A stretch of 64,000 nucleotides of DNA from Sporosarcina luteola (GTDB lineage Bacteria > Bacillota > Bacilli > Bacillales_A > Planococcaceae): the NCBI GenBank assembly GCA_014204635.1, contig JACHLS010000015.1, forward strand, positions 1-64,000. The letters run 5' to 3'. Below, one piece after another: positions 24,760 to 34,285 of this stretch. The notes under the pieces are model-generated. The model worked only from the letters and a program-made list of their open reading frames with translations. It made no database searches and had not been told where the DNA came from. Numbering within the stretch: position 1 is the first letter of the stretch; each line of letters opens with the position of its first letter. A program made the translations under genes and the position numbers.

Positions 24760-25140
24760 TTATGCGCGGGTGAGGGTTGAGTATGCGCGGGTTTGGATTG
24801 AGTATGCGCGGTTGTCACTCTTTAAGCGTGGGTGGGAGAAGAGTATGCGCGGTTACCACTCTTTATGCGCGGGTGTGGGTTTACTATGCGCGGTTGCCAT
24901 TTTTTATGCGCGGGTGTGGGTTTACTATGCGCGGTTGTCACTTTTTAAGCGCGGGTGAGGGATGAGTATGCGCGGTTGCCACTTTTTAAGCACGGGTGAG
25001 GGATGAGTATGCGCGGTTGTCACTCTTTATGCGCGGGTGAGGATTGAGTATGCGCGGTTGTCATTTTTAAGCGCGGGTGAGGAATGAGTATGCGCGGTTG
25101 AGGGTTGAGTATGCGCGGTTGTCACTTTTTAAGCATGGGT
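24760..25140 (+). repeat. Short-period repeat array 2 (core TATGCGCGG)
   Basis: Nineteen units start at 24761, 24782, 24803, 24823, 24844, 24864, 24885, 24905, 24926, 24946, 24967, 24987, 25008, 25028, 25049, 25068, 25089, 25110 and 25130: mean period 20.5 bp. Two unit types tend to alternate, TATGCGCGGTTGTCACTTTT and TAAGCGCGGGTGAGGGATGA, making a 41-bp double unit. It occupies the gap between the MFS gene and a convergent small ORF. No gene-like ORF with a ribosome site crosses it. Confidence 0.85.
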
Positions 25141-25234
25141 GTGGGTTGGGTTGATCCGAGCAAGTCGCCATTTTTTATGGAAATGATTCACATTCCATCC
25201 TTCCCTTCATAACCTTCCGATTAAAAGACAACAA

Positions 25235-25267
25235 AAGGGTAGGAAATCAGTTTCACTTCCTACCCTT
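25235..25267. terminator. Terminator of the 49-aa protein gene
   Basis: AAGGGTAGGAA...TTCCTACCCTT, followed on the minus strand by TTTGTTGTCTTTT. Confidence 0.85.
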
Positions 25268-25273
25268 GATTGT

Positions 25274-25423
25274 TCATCGTTTTGGTTGCGTTTCCTTCCA
25301 AGCGTTTTGCTCTTCCGGTATGCGGCTTTTATCCTCGAAGACATTTTCTGTTTTCTGATCTTGGACTCTCAATTGTTCCTTTTCTTTACGCAGTTGTTCT
25401 GGCGATTTTTCTTTTTCCATCAT
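25274..25423 (-). CDS. Small hydrophilic protein, 49 aa, unknown
   Basis: A 49-codon ORF with an AAGGAGGAG site and tandem ATGs (25423 and 25420). The product is rich in Glu, Lys and Gln (EKEKSPEQLRKEKEQLRVQD) and should be a short, highly charged helix. A terminator follows its stop by 6 nt. It sits beside yheE on the same strand. The ribosome site and terminator support a real gene; I do not recognise the family. Confidence 0.65.
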   Translation of the reverse strand: MMEKEKSPEQLRKEKEQLRVQDQKTENVFEDKSRIPEEQNAWKETQPKR

Positions 25424-25466
25424 ATCTCCTCCTTATCAAAAGGTAGTATATGTGGAAATCTTCTCT

Positions 25467-25688
25467 TCATTCATATACATGAAACGTCATTAATTCATGG
25501 ACCATTTTTTTGACGCTCTCTTCTTCGGTTGGCGTGGCGCCAGTCCATATGATCGTACCATCTGGCATGTAATCGCCTGTATAGCGTTGTTGTTTATAGA
25601 AGAAAGAAATGGTCCAGCCGGGCAATGTGCTTTCCCCATACATCGGTTTGAAGTTGAAATGCTGCAGCAACGAAATTGCTCCTTTCAT
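25467..25688 (-). CDS. yheE: YheE-like protein (DUF5342)
   Basis: A 73-residue cytoplasmic protein matching the B. subtilis YheE pattern as I recall it: HFNFKPMY near the start, LPGWTISFFYK, YMPDGTIIWTG, and HELMTFHVYE at the C terminus. Function unknown. A GGAGC site precedes the ATG. Its place next to bmrCD and ahead of yheB/yheA agrees with B. subtilis order. Confidence 0.82.
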   Translation of the reverse strand: MKGAISLLQHFNFKPMYGESTLPGWTISFFYKQQRYTGDYMPDGTIIWTGATPTEEESVKKMVHELMTFHVYE

Positions 25689-25741
25689 ATGGCAGCTTTC
25701 GCACGCATAGAGTGAAGAAATGAAAGCGAAAGGGTGCTGCC

Positions 25742-26137
25742 GTGTTTGTGAATCAATTGAAGCAGGCCATTGAAGACGAATATCGGTCTTATTATTTTTA
25801 CAAATCCATGTATGAGCAGACGAATAACCAACTATGGCGGGATTTCATTCAACATGCGTATGAAGATGAAAAAAGCCATTATGAGATGATGCAACAGCTC
25901 TATTATATGCTGACGGGGACGTTTGTTCAAAATCCGCGAAAACCGGTTGCGTGCCATGATTTGAAAGAGTGCGCGAAGCGGGCGCTCGTTGATGAGTTGG
26001 ATGCGGTCGAGCAGTATAAGATCATGTTGCTGAGCATTCCGTTTCAGCAGGCGTATAATCCGGTTTTTATTGCGATGCATGATGAGATGGAGCATGCCAT
26101 CCGGATGTCGACCATTTACAATGCGTTGGGTGGATAA
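25742..26137 (+). CDS. Ferritin-like domain protein
   Basis: 131 residues predicted to be all helical, with the Glu/His spacing of ferritin-like di-iron proteins: E12 in AIEDEYRSYYFY, EDEKSHYEMM, E in LVDELDAVEQYK, and MHDEMEHAIRM at the end. Family members bind two irons or only share the four-helix fold. The start is GTG 25742 with AAAGGG 6 nt upstream. Role unknown; oxidative stress or spore association would be guesses. A strong convergent terminator follows. Confidence 0.82.
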   Translation: MFVNQLKQAIEDEYRSYYFYKSMYEQTNNQLWRDFIQHAYEDEKSHYEMMQQLYYMLTGTFVQNPRKPVACHDLKECAKRALVDELDAVEQYKIMLLSIPFQQAYNPVFIAMHDEMEHAIRMSTIYNALGG

Positions 26138-26139
26138 CG

Positions 26140-26181
26140 ACAGGGCTGTCTGATGTCAAACGACATTCATGACAGCCCTGT
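26140..26181. terminator. Convergent terminator, ferritin-like gene / chemoreceptor
   Basis: Perfect ACAGGGCTGTC/GACAGCCCTGT stem with a 20-nt loop between stops at 26137 and 26186. T-runs are weak on both sides. Confidence 0.7.
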
Positions 26182-26185
26182 AGTG

Positions 26186-27877
26186 TTAGAGTTTAAATTG
26201 TCTGACAAGACCATTCAAGTTTTCTGCAAGCTTCGCCAATTGCTCAGAGCTCGCTGCGACTTCCTCCATAGAACTCGATGTTTGCTGGACGGAAGCCGAT
26301 GTCTGTTCAACGCCTGCTGCAGCTTCTTGCGAAACAGAAGCGATGTCGTCAGCTGCTTTGTTCATTTGTATACTGTTATTGGCGATTTCCGTCAGATTGC
26401 CTGCGATTGTAGCAATTCCCGTTTCCATATCGGTGACGGCTTCGCTGATCCGCTCAAAGGTTTGGGATGTTTCCTTCAATTGATATGTACCTGCTTCCAC
26501 TTCGCCATAGCCATCTTTTAAGGTAGTTGTCACGACATCCGTGTCTTGCTGTATCCGCTGGACGATGGATGAAATATCCGTAACCGATAGGGATACTTGC
26601 TCCGCCAGTTTCCGCACTTCGTCTGCTACTACAGAGAATCCGCGTCCCGATTCCCCGGCACGGGCCGCTTCAATGGCAGCGTTCAGTGCAAGCAGATTCG
26701 TCTGGTCGGCAATTTCTTTAATAGTCGAGACGAGCGAAGAAATCTCTGCAGAGTTATGCTGCAAGGTTTCCACTTTTTGCACCGACTCGCGGACAATCTG
26801 GTTGATCTGTTCCATTTGATTCATTGACGAATCCATAAGGCGGTTCCCTTCTGCAGCCATGTCGCTCACTTGGCGGGAATACCCTTGGATCCTTGAGCCG
26901 CTTTCATCTGTTTCTTGTACTTTTTGATGAAATGAAGCCATTAATGATGCGAGGTCGCCGGCATTTGAAGCCTGTCGTTCTGTACCCGCCGCTAATTCCT
27001 GCATTGTCATGGCCACTTGTGTCGATCCAGCCTTCACTTCATTGGCGGATTGGGTTAGTTCCTCGCTATGGGAAGCGACGGTATTGGCCACTTCATTGAT
27101 TTGTTGCAGGATACTTTGCATCTTGGCATTCATCTCGTTTGTTGCGGCGACGAGTTGGCCAACTTCATCTTTCGATCGTGTATATAGCGGTTCTTGGCTG
27201 ACATCGCCATCTGCGATTTCCCGCATACGCGCTGTGACAACATGGATCGGTTTTGAAATGGTCCGGGCTGTCAGTAAGGCGGTGATGATCGCAAGAATTG
27301 TAATGCTAATGGAAGTGAAAACGCCTATGAGAGAATTCTTTTGACTATGTTCCAGCATTTTGGCTCCCATTGCCTTAATGTCCGTCTCACGATCAATTGC
27401 CATTTTTTCATAACCGTCTTTTATTACTTTCAAATCATTGCTTGAGGTCATTAAATTTCGAAGGGCGATGTCTTTATTGCCCCGTTCATACTCATTGAAG
27501 ACTTGCTCTGTAATGTAATTACGCCATTCAACTGTCTGTTTGATCAATTTGTCGAACTCTTCGCTGTCATCCAATGATCGGACAATATCCTCATTGGTTT
27601 TTCCTAGTTCAGTATATTGCTCAAACAGGTCCAAATAGACACTTTGCCCCGTCAGTAAATAGCCTTGAACGAAGGAAATTCGTGAGGAGAGTGTATTGGA
27701 TAATAATTGATTGGCTATTAATAATTCCGTCTGCCGATCAATGATTTCTTCCATTTGCTTATTTTCACTTTTATTTGTGTAGAAATTGAACGTGCTATAG
27801 GTTGAAATCAATAAAATGACTATGCCAAAACCAGTCAAAATTTTCATAGCGACACTCTTGAATGCAAAACGCTTCAC
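26186..27877 (-). CDS. Methyl-accepting chemotaxis protein (membrane)
   Basis: 563 residues: helix TM1 at ~11-31, an extracellular four-helix-bundle sensor (~35-185, containing [18 protein letters not shown]), TM2 at ~187-206, HAMP (~207-262, [19 protein letters not shown]), then the cytoplasmic signalling domain with the conserved tip around residues 390-440 ([20 protein letters not shown]). It senses an unknown ligand or cellular state and controls CheA. The GTG start follows AAGAGGTG. Monocistronic, with its own long upstream region. Confidence 0.93.
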   Translation of the reverse strand: MKRFAFKSVAMKILTGFGIVILLISTYSTFNFYTNKSENKQMEEIIDRQTELLIANQLLSNTLSSRISFVQGYLLTGQSVYLDLFEQYTELGKTNEDIVRSLDDSEEFDKLIKQTVEWRNYITEQVFNEYERGNKDIALRNLMTSSNDLKVIKDGYEKMAIDRETDIKAMGAKMLEHSQKNSLIGVFTSISITILAIITALLTARTISKPIHVVTARMREIADGDVSQEPLYTRSKDEVGQLVAATNEMNAKMQSILQQINEVANTVASHSEELTQSANEVKAGSTQVAMTMQELAAGTERQASNAGDLASLMASFHQKVQETDESGSRIQGYSRQVSDMAAEGNRLMDSSMNQMEQINQIVRESVQKVETLQHNSAEISSLVSTIKEIADQTNLLALNAAIEAARAGESGRGFSVVADEVRKLAEQVSLSVTDISSIVQRIQQDTDVVTTTLKDGYGEVEAGTYQLKETSQTFERISEAVTDMETGIATIAGNLTEIANNSIQMNKAADDIASVSQEAAAGVEQTSASVQQTSSSMEEVAASSEQLAKLAENLNGLVRQFKL

Positions 27878-28010
27878 AATATATACACCTCTTATGGATT
27901 ATAATGAGCCATTAGTAGCACATTTTATATAGATACCATAGAGGATGATAGCATGTCTATCAAACTATGTAAAGGTAAAAAAGATAGTATATTGGGCTTA
28001 ATAGCATGAA

Positions 28011-28790
28011 TTACAAATCTAGTTCCTTAATGAAATAATCGGGAGCCAAAAGCATACGGGGCCCGTACCAAAACATTTCGCCATCCACCAGAACGATTTC
28101 AGCTCCTGGAGCCAGTTTTTTGAATTCATCGAGATGCTTTTCCTTAAAAGGATAGGGCTCGGAAGCTAGGAAAATAGTATCCAGTCCGGCTTCCTGAAAG
28201 TCGGCCGGTGAGAGAACGGGGTAGCGCCCCTCCTTATGCAGGAAGGGATTCTGAAATCCGAGCCGTTGTAAAACATCTTGAATATACGTATCTTTGCCGA
28301 CCGCCATATATGGTTTTTTCCAAATGACATAAGCTGCTCGAGCAGTCGGCCGAGTCGGCAGTTGGTCAAATCGCCTGTGGATTTCTGCTGCCAGCGTATC
28401 TGCTTGGAGTTTACGATCTGTCAAATCGCCTATTGTCTCGATCATGTGGTATGCATCCTGGATTGTTTGCACTTCCGCTACATACACCGGCACATGTTCC
28501 TCCAGCAACTCAGCCATCTCCTTCGTATTCTCCTCTTTTTCCAGAATAACCAGGTCTGGTGCCAATGCCAGAATAGCGTCCAGCTTCAAGTCCTTTGTCC
28601 CTGCGACAGCGGGAACCGATTGGACTTGATCTTCCGGATGTTTGCAAAAACGCGTTCTGCCGACAATCTGCTGTTCTAACCCGAGAGCAAACAATGTGTC
28701 CGTAATTCCCGGGCACAATGAGATGATCCGCTTAGGGGGGAACGGGAAGGAAACAGGACGGCCGAGTGCATCAATCACTTTTCTTATCAT
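28011..28790 (-). CDS. BtuF/FhuD-type binding protein without signal peptide
   Basis: 259 residues with the two-lobed helical-backbone metal-receptor fold: PPKRIISLCPGITDTLFALGLEQQIVGRT, then LAPDLVILEKEEN and FKEKHLDEFKKL. Exported members bind corrinoids or siderophores for ABC import. This one starts directly in the mature domain: there is no signal peptide or lipobox, so it should stay in the cytoplasm. ATG 28790 is preferred (GGTG 6 nt before); GTG 28799 is possible. No transporter genes are adjacent. Cytoplasmic cobalamin or heme binding is only a suggestion. Confidence 0.82.
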   Translation of the reverse strand: MIRKVIDALGRPVSFPFPPKRIISLCPGITDTLFALGLEQQIVGRTRFCKHPEDQVQSVPAVAGTKDLKLDAILALAPDLVILEKEENTKEMAELLEEHVPVYVAEVQTIQDAYHMIETIGDLTDRKLQADTLAAEIHRRFDQLPTRPTARAAYVIWKKPYMAVGKDTYIQDVLQRLGFQNPFLHKEGRYPVLSPADFQEAGLDTIFLASEPYPFKEKHLDEFKKLAPGAEIVLVDGEMFWYGPRMLLAPDYFIKELDL

Positions 28791-28813
28791 CTTCAACACC
28801 TACTTTATTATTC

Positions 28814-29836
28814 TTATGCAAAATGAATTTGGACAGCCTTTGCGACGTGCTCTGGCGCTTTTAAAGAAAGTGGTTCCCTGTGCAAATAATTAAAGACATT
28901 CATATCGCTTGTCTTCAACATGCCGATTGTCATTCGTGGAATAAGACGGACGTGAAACCGTTCCCCTTCAGAAGCAGAGAGGGGAATGAAGAAGCCTAAA
29001 TTGAAGCTGTTAATGCCTGCTTGCTGGAAATAAGCAAAGAACGATGTTAAGCTTTCGGCTAAGCTTTCATAATGAGTGTCCGTCAACTCCTTGAAGGATG
29101 CCGCATCACAAATGCCGATAAAATCGGCATGGCTGACTGGCGCAAAAGCATGGATCCAGTCAATTGAGCCTTTCGTTCCAATCCAGCGTTCACCAAGTCT
29201 CTTTTCTTCCGCTGCCAACGTAGAATAATAGCAGACGCCTTCGCGCTCCTGAAATTGTCGGCTGAATGCTGCACTGCTCGCTTGGTAGTTGGTAGGATGT
29301 TCGGAAGCGAGTACATGGATATGCGGGTGGATTATACTGCCGCCAGAGGGTGGGAGATAGTTCCAGTTAATCGATGCATACGTAGTTTTTGAATCAAATT
29401 CCAACACTTTTTCCACGTATTGATGCGCCGTAATAAACGCTTCCTTCATAAGCGGTACTGTAAATTCATCCAGCTTCACATAATGTTGATCGCTCATCCG
29501 GACGACGGCGTTGTGCTTACTATAAGGGAATAAATTCGGAAAAGCGACGGCCTCGCCATGAACGAGGCGCCCGCCTTCAATCAATTCATCCGGGAATCGG
29601 GGCGTCGAATCATAGACATTTTCCGGACAAAAAGGACATTTCTTGCCCGTTGTCGCTGCTGCCTCCTCTGAGAAATCAGTTGGCGCGAAAGGAGCACCTG
29701 GATCAAAGAGAATACGGGCCGTTTCTCCTGTCAGCGGATCAAAACGAATTTCTGTCTTCCGGTCAATCAATTTGCCATCTTGCATTGGATCATGGAAAGT
29801 AAAATACTCCTCTTCTTTTCGAAACTGAATTTTCAT
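28814..29836 (-). CDS. GalT/HIT-superfamily nucleotidyltransferase-like protein
   Basis: 340 residues. A zinc-ribbon-like CPFCPEN (near 68-74) and the active-site region GGSIIHPHIHVLAS (near 175) place it with galactose-1-phosphate uridylyltransferase-like HIT enzymes; HPHIH takes the place of the GalT HPQ. A second half with FHVRLIPRMT completes the fold. The substrate is unknown, and no galactose genes are nearby. A GGAGG site precedes the ATG. The 23-nt gap to the binding-protein gene suggests one operon. Confidence 0.8.
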   Translation of the reverse strand: MKIQFRKEEEYFTFHDPMQDGKLIDRKTEIRFDPLTGETARILFDPGAPFAPTDFSEEAAATTGKKCPFCPENVYDSTPRFPDELIEGGRLVHGEAVAFPNLFPYSKHNAVVRMSDQHYVKLDEFTVPLMKEAFITAHQYVEKVLEFDSKTTYASINWNYLPPSGGSIIHPHIHVLASEHPTNYQASSAAFSRQFQEREGVCYYSTLAAEEKRLGERWIGTKGSIDWIHAFAPVSHADFIGICDAASFKELTDTHYESLAESLTSFFAYFQQAGINSFNLGFFIPLSASEGERFHVRLIPRMTIGMLKTSDMNVFNYLHREPLSLKAPEHVAKAVQIHFA

Positions 29837-29980
29837 GGTTTTCCTCCTTTATTCATGGACAGCGTTCCGAGCCGGCAGGACAGCTGCATCTTCGCTATGA
29901 TAAAATCATTATATAATAGTTTACCAACAATTCTTGAAATAGTCACGGTGCTTAACTAGTTGAATAAGGGGGAATGTGTG

Positions 29981-30277
29981 TTGTTGCGATACAAGAAATT
30001 ATTCGGGATATGTGTCCTGACAGTTGCGCTATCCGCATTGATCATACCGCAGCCAGAATACCATTTCGGCTGGCCACTCCGTTGGTTGAACTACTATGGC
30101 ACAGAACCGATTACCTCATCGGCTGCCTTGTTTCAACCAGCCAACGTGAAGCATATGTATTTTGATTTATGGAATTTGGTTATTGGCGCATTGCTTTTAT
30201 ATTTTGCTCTCATACTTCTGTATAACATGCTTTCCAAAGTAATAGGTGAACAGACAGGGGAATCAAAACATGATTGA
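29981..30277 (+). CDS. Small two-helix membrane protein, unknown
   Basis: About 98 residues with two hydrophobic segments (GICVLTVALSALII and WNLVIGALLLYFALILLY) flanking an extracytoplasmic stretch rich in aromatic residues (YHFGWPLRWLNYYG). TTG 29981 is well spaced from GGGGGA; GTG 29978 and TTG 29960 are alternatives. It overlaps the following VOC gene by 8 nt, so the two are probably co-translated. No family recognised. Confidence 0.7.
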   Translation: MLRYKKLFGICVLTVALSALIIPQPEYHFGWPLRWLNYYGTEPITSSAALFQPANVKHMYFDLWNLVIGALLLYFALILLYNMLSKVIGEQTGESKHD

Positions 30278-30926
30278 GTCAGCCACTTTTTACACGAATC
30301 AATTAAAAGCGATGAAACGGTTTTACGTAGATTTGCTGGAACTGGATTTGATCGACTGGACAGAGCACCAACTCACAATACGGGTCGGGGAGTCAAAGTT
30401 GACTTTTGTAGAAACAGAACAGCCCGCGTTTTATCATTTCGCCTTCAATATACCGGGAAATCAGTTTTCCATGATGAAATACTTTATTAAAGACAGGCTG
30501 TCATTGAATTGGGAAGATGGTCGGGATGAGGTGTATTTTTCGAGTTTTGACGCAGATTCAATGTATTTTGAAGATGCAGGGGGCAATATCGTAGAGCTGA
30601 TCGGCAGACGAAAAAGAGACTTATTTGGAGATTTGACGAAGGAATCCTTTTTGAATATTAGTGAAGTCGGCATTGTGACGCCGGATGTCACCAAGGTCGG
30701 AGAGCAGCTTGTGGATGCGGGCATCCCTTTGCGGAAAGGGACTAACATTCATCCGGAAGAGCTGAATTTTCTAGGGAGAGGAGATACCTATATCGTACTT
30801 GTCCCCCCTGGAAGACGGTGGTATTTTTCCAAGAAGGCATCCGAGGTATACCCACTTGAATTGTCTTGGGATGGTGAGAGGATCGAAATCGACAAGGATG
30901 GTAATTGGATCCATCATGAATCTTAG
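30270..30926 (+). CDS. VOC-family (glyoxalase/dioxygenase-like) protein
   Basis: 218 residues forming two vicinal-oxygen-chelate modules. The first starts IESATFYTNQLKAMKRFYVDLLELDLID and includes YFEDAGGNIVELIGR; the second begins ISEVGIVTPDVTKVGEQL. Metal-dependent lyase, isomerase or dioxygenase activity is typical, with no clue to the substrate. ATG 30270 follows AGGGGAA and lies inside the end of the preceding gene. Confidence 0.85.
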   Translation: MIESATFYTNQLKAMKRFYVDLLELDLIDWTEHQLTIRVGESKLTFVETEQPAFYHFAFNIPGNQFSMMKYFIKDRLSLNWEDGRDEVYFSSFDADSMYFEDAGGNIVELIGRRKRDLFGDLTKESFLNISEVGIVTPDVTKVGEQLVDAGIPLRKGTNIHPEELNFLGRGDTYIVLVPPGRRWYFSKKASEVYPLELSWDGERIEIDKDGNWIHHES

Positions 30927-31004
30927 ATCAACAGACCTTATTCTTTTTTCCTATGCGCGAGTTCTGGTATAATGTAGCGGAACTATGTAGGAAAAGGTGA
31001 AGCG

Positions 31005-32147
31005 ATGAATTTTATATGGACACTGCTGTTTATGGCGGCCATCGGAGCCTTGATCGGCGGTTTTACAAACCACTTGGCCATCAAAATGCTCTTCAGACCC
31101 CATGAACCGAAATATATCGGCAGTTGGCGCGTGCCTTTCACACCCGGGTTAATTCCAAAACGCCGTGATGAATTGGCAAAACAATTAGGAAAGACCGTAA
31201 CAAATTATTTATTGACACCTGAGACCTTCCGGAAGAAATTGCTGACACCGGAAATGGAGACAAAAGCAACACAATTTGTCCAAGAAAAATTGGACCAGCA
31301 TATTCTCCGTTCCGACAAGACATTGAATGATTGGCTGGCGGTTGCCGGTGCTTCCGATCTTGCAGTGAAGGCAGAAGGGAAAATCATGATTGTCATCGAT
31401 GAGCAATTGGCATTGGTGCGCCGAAAATTGACAAACGGGACAGTCGAGGAAGTTGTGCCGGAACAATGGCTTCAGCAGGCAAGCGGACATTTGCCGACAA
31501 TTACGAATCACATACTGCAAAGTGCGGAGAAGTATATTGATTCCTACGAAGGAAAAGTAATGTTTCAGAAACTGATCAATGATTTTCTGGAGTCCAAAGG
31601 AACATTCGGCGGGATGTTGAATATGCTATTCGGAGATTCCAACTCCCTCGTTGAGAAAGTTCAACGCGAAGCATTAAAATTCATCTCAGCCCCGGGAACA
31701 TACAATTTGGTACATTCCTTGCTGGAAAAAGAATGGATCAAGCTGACGAAACGGCCGATGGAAGAGTTGATCGGCAGCTTTGATTGGGATGGACTGTTTC
31801 TTTCCGTCAAATCATATGCTAAAAGGGAGCTTGCTTTGGAAGAAAGGTTGGATAAGACGTTGGCAGATTACTGGCCAGCTGGTTCCGATTGGACTTCCAC
31901 TCATATAACGCCGAAACTTGTCGGATTCGCATTCGATCAGGCAGAAAAGCAGTTGGAGGCATCGTTGGGCAGATTGAAGCTGGATGAAATTGTTCGGGAA
32001 CAAGTTGATTCATTCCCGGTTGCCGTTTTGGAAGACTTAGTATTAGGCATTTCAAAACGGGAATTTAAAATGATTACCGTCCTGGGCGCTTTGCTTGGCG
32101 GGCTCATTGGAATTGTCCAAGGCTTGATCGTATTTTTCACAACTTAA
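31005..32147 (+). CDS. yheB: YheB, DUF445 membrane protein
   Basis: 380 residues. Hydrophobic helices at both ends (WTLLFMAAIGALIGGFTNHLAIKMLF, and MITVLGALLGGLIGIVQGLIVFF) flank a long helical middle. The GGFTNHLAIKMLFRPHEPKYIG start is a DUF445 hallmark. Function unknown; B. subtilis YheB is associated with spores. It is preceded by a TATAAT at 30968 and a strong AGGAAAAGGTG. yheA follows 17 nt on, as in B. subtilis. Confidence 0.92.
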   Translation: MNFIWTLLFMAAIGALIGGFTNHLAIKMLFRPHEPKYIGSWRVPFTPGLIPKRRDELAKQLGKTVTNYLLTPETFRKKLLTPEMETKATQFVQEKLDQHILRSDKTLNDWLAVAGASDLAVKAEGKIMIVIDEQLALVRRKLTNGTVEEVVPEQWLQQASGHLPTITNHILQSAEKYIDSYEGKVMFQKLINDFLESKGTFGGMLNMLFGDSNSLVEKVQREALKFISAPGTYNLVHSLLEKEWIKLTKRPMEELIGSFDWDGLFLSVKSYAKRELALEERLDKTLADYWPAGSDWTSTHITPKLVGFAFDQAEKQLEASLGRLKLDEIVREQVDSFPVAVLEDLVLGISKREFKMITVLGALLGGLIGIVQGLIVFFTT

Positions 32148-32164
32148 TGAAGGGGGAACTAGTA

Positions 32165-32515
32165 ATGGCTGTCAATATTTATGACGATGTAAATCGATTG
32201 GAAGCAACACTGCGCAAGACGGAGGAATTTGCGGAAGTTCAACGAGCGATTGAAGAAGTGAAAACAGATACAAACGCATTGGAGCTTTTCAAAAGCTTCC
32301 GCAATATTCAAGTGACATTGCAGGAGAAGCAGATGAAGGGCGAAGAGATCGCACCGGAAGAATTTGAATATGCACAGAAAACAGCTCAACTGGCGCAACA
32401 AAATGAGAAAATCATGAACTTGCTGCAAGCAGAAATGAAGCTGAGCGGGTTGATTGAAGAGGTGAACCGGGTCCTCATGAAGCCGGTGCAAGAACTGTAC
32501 GAAACTATATCCTAA
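32165..32515 (+). CDS. yheA: YheA, YlbF/YmcA-family protein
   Basis: 116 residues, entirely helical and charged, of the YlbF/YmcA family (com_ylbF). Landmarks are VNRLEATLRKTEEFAEVQRAI and LFKSFRNIQVTLQEKQMKGEEI. Relatives YlbF and YmcA form an Fe-S complex that steers RNase Y; YheA itself is poorly understood. ATG 32165 follows AAGGGGGA; an in-frame ATG at 32147 would overlap yheB. It ends just before a terminator. Confidence 0.92.
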   Translation: MAVNIYDDVNRLEATLRKTEEFAEVQRAIEEVKTDTNALELFKSFRNIQVTLQEKQMKGEEIAPEEFEYAQKTAQLAQQNEKIMNLLQAEMKLSGLIEEVNRVLMKPVQELYETIS

Positions 32516-32522
32516 AGAATTG

Positions 32523-32553
32523 GCGGCCTGTTACAGGTCGTTTTTCTTTTTGA
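32523..32553 (+). terminator. Terminator after yheA
   Basis: CCTG-TTA-CAGG core with extra outer pairs (GGC...GTC), followed by TTTTTCTTTTT. It lies between the yheA stop and hemZ. Confidence 0.7.
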
Positions 32554-32627
32554 AGAAGCGGTTTTTATGGTTTTTTGATACAATATGGAAAGATCATTTG
32601 AGTAATCAAGGAAAGTTGGTACTTCAT

Positions 32628-34136
32628 TTGCAAAACATCATTATACAGCAATCGTTTCCGCAAGATTGGATCCGCATGTTCACCCATCTGGCGAATCTAT
32701 TTTTTGAAGAGGCGAAAATTGAAATAGAAGACACGGACAATGCCATTCAAGTTGAGTTTAACGTCAAGCAGGTGGATGGCACATGGAGAGGCGAATCGAC
32801 ATTACAATGGAATGGGAATACGTATCACTCCAACTTTGTTGAAAAGCAGGAGGATGGGGATGAAAAGCTGCGCAACCGGCAGTTAAAACGGGTGTACTCC
32901 CATCTTTTCCTCGATTCGTTAGAGCAAGCGACAGACATGGAACAGGCTTGGGGTATATTGACGGGCATCCGTCCGACAAAACTCTATCATAAATACCGAA
33001 ATGAAGGCTATTCGGCCGCCGATACAAAGAAACTGTTAATGAAGCAACATCGAATTTCACAGGAGAAGGTCGATTTGCTTGCGAAGATAGTAGACGTACA
33101 ATTGGGAGCGATTCCCGATTTGCATAATTTGCGGAATGAAGTCAGTTTGTATATCGGGATTCCGTTCTGTCCAACGAAATGCGCCTACTGTACATTTCCA
33201 GCTTATGCGATCCATCGAAAAAATGGACGAGTCGAGTCGTTTCTGGATGGGTTGCATGAGGAGATCCGAGAGATCGGCAAATGGCTCAAAGAACGGGATA
33301 TCCACATTACGACCATTTATTTTGGCGGAGGCACGCCGACAAGCATAGAGGCGGACGAGATGGATGCGTTATATCAAACGATGTATGATTCCTTTCCACA
33401 TATGACAGAAGTGCGTGAAGTGACGGTGGAGGCAGGACGTCCAGATACCATTACTCCTGAAAAGATCGATGTGCTGAAAAAATGGGGAATCGACAGGATC
33501 AGCGTCAATCCGCAATCGTACACAGACGAGACCTTAAAAGCGATCGGCCGCCATCATACGGTCCAGGAGACAATCGACAAATTTTGGTTGTCCCGTACGA
33601 TGGGAATGCGCAATATCAACATGGATCTCATCATCGGCTTGCCAAACGAAGGGTTGGATGAATTCGAGCATTCCTTGAATGAAACCGAGAAGATGCAGCC
33701 GGAATCTCTGACAATCCATACGCTTTCATTCAAACGGGCCTCCGAAATGACCCGGAATAAAAACAAATACCGGGTAGCCGACCGGGCGACAGTCGAACAG
33801 ATGATGAAACGGGGCGAACAATGGACCGATGCAAACGGCTATGTCCCGTATTATTTGTACCGCCAAAAAAATATACTTGGCAACTTGGAAAACGTAGGCT
33901 ACGCCAAACCGGGGGAAGAGAGCCTCTACAATATTCTCATCATGGAAGAAGTCCAAACGATTATCGGCATCGGATGCGGAGCTTCCAGCAAATTCATGGA
34001 TCCAGCGACCGGTAAAATTACCCAATTCCAAAATCCCAAAGATCCAGCTGCCTATATTTTAACGTTTGAAGAATACATCGAGAAGAAAATCGAACACTTG
34101 GAGCGGATTTTTCCAAATCGTCCAGTGGTGATCTAA
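32628..34136 (+). CDS. hemZ: HemZ, oxygen-independent coproporphyrinogen dehydrogenase-like radical SAM protein
   Basis: About 503 residues. The N-terminal ~165 residues are a HemZ-specific region; the radical SAM core follows with IGIPFCPTKCAYCTF (three cysteines for the 4Fe-4S cluster), FGGGTPTS and VNPQSYTDETLKAIGRHH. The family is related to HemN, and B. subtilis HemZ is linked to anaerobic heme synthesis, although its enzymatic role is debated. The start is uncertain: TTG 32628 or TTG 32616, both near AAGGAAAG; the frame is open to 32520 through the terminator. Same order as B. subtilis after yheA. Confidence 0.9.
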   Translation: MQNIIIQQSFPQDWIRMFTHLANLFFEEAKIEIEDTDNAIQVEFNVKQVDGTWRGESTLQWNGNTYHSNFVEKQEDGDEKLRNRQLKRVYSHLFLDSLEQATDMEQAWGILTGIRPTKLYHKYRNEGYSAADTKKLLMKQHRISQEKVDLLAKIVDVQLGAIPDLHNLRNEVSLYIGIPFCPTKCAYCTFPAYAIHRKNGRVESFLDGLHEEIREIGKWLKERDIHITTIYFGGGTPTSIEADEMDALYQTMYDSFPHMTEVREVTVEAGRPDTITPEKIDVLKKWGIDRISVNPQSYTDETLKAIGRHHTVQETIDKFWLSRTMGMRNINMDLIIGLPNEGLDEFEHSLNETEKMQPESLTIHTLSFKRASEMTRNKNKYRVADRATVEQMMKRGEQWTDANGYVPYYLYRQKNILGNLENVGYAKPGEESLYNILIMEEVQTIIGIGCGASSKFMDPATGKITQFQNPKDPAAYILTFEEYIEKKIEHLERIFPNRPVVI

Positions 34137-34154
34137 GGGTTGTCCAGTTCATAC

Positions 34155-34208
34155 AGAACTGTCGTGAAAGTCAGTGAACACTGGTTTTCTACGGCAGTTC
34201 TTTTTTTA
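34155..34208 (+). terminator. Terminator of hemZ
   Basis: AGAACTGTCGT...ACGGCAGTTCT with an inner stem, followed by TTTTTTT. Confidence 0.9.
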
Positions 34209-34285
34209 AATGAGATGTATTTCAAGTGTTTTTCTCTCTTTTCCTTTCAGTTCGGTACTTTACTGGCAGGGGTGATTGCAGGTAA

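Noticed and set aside
24594..24965. ORFs across array 2 encoding ARVWVYYARL repeats.
   Set aside because: Artefacts of the repeat; frames shift with the alternating 20/21-bp units.
14350..25140. The repeat arrays as possible CRISPR arrays.
   Set aside because: Units are 20-21 bp, degenerate, without 26-40 bp unique spacers of constant length, and no cas genes are in the window.
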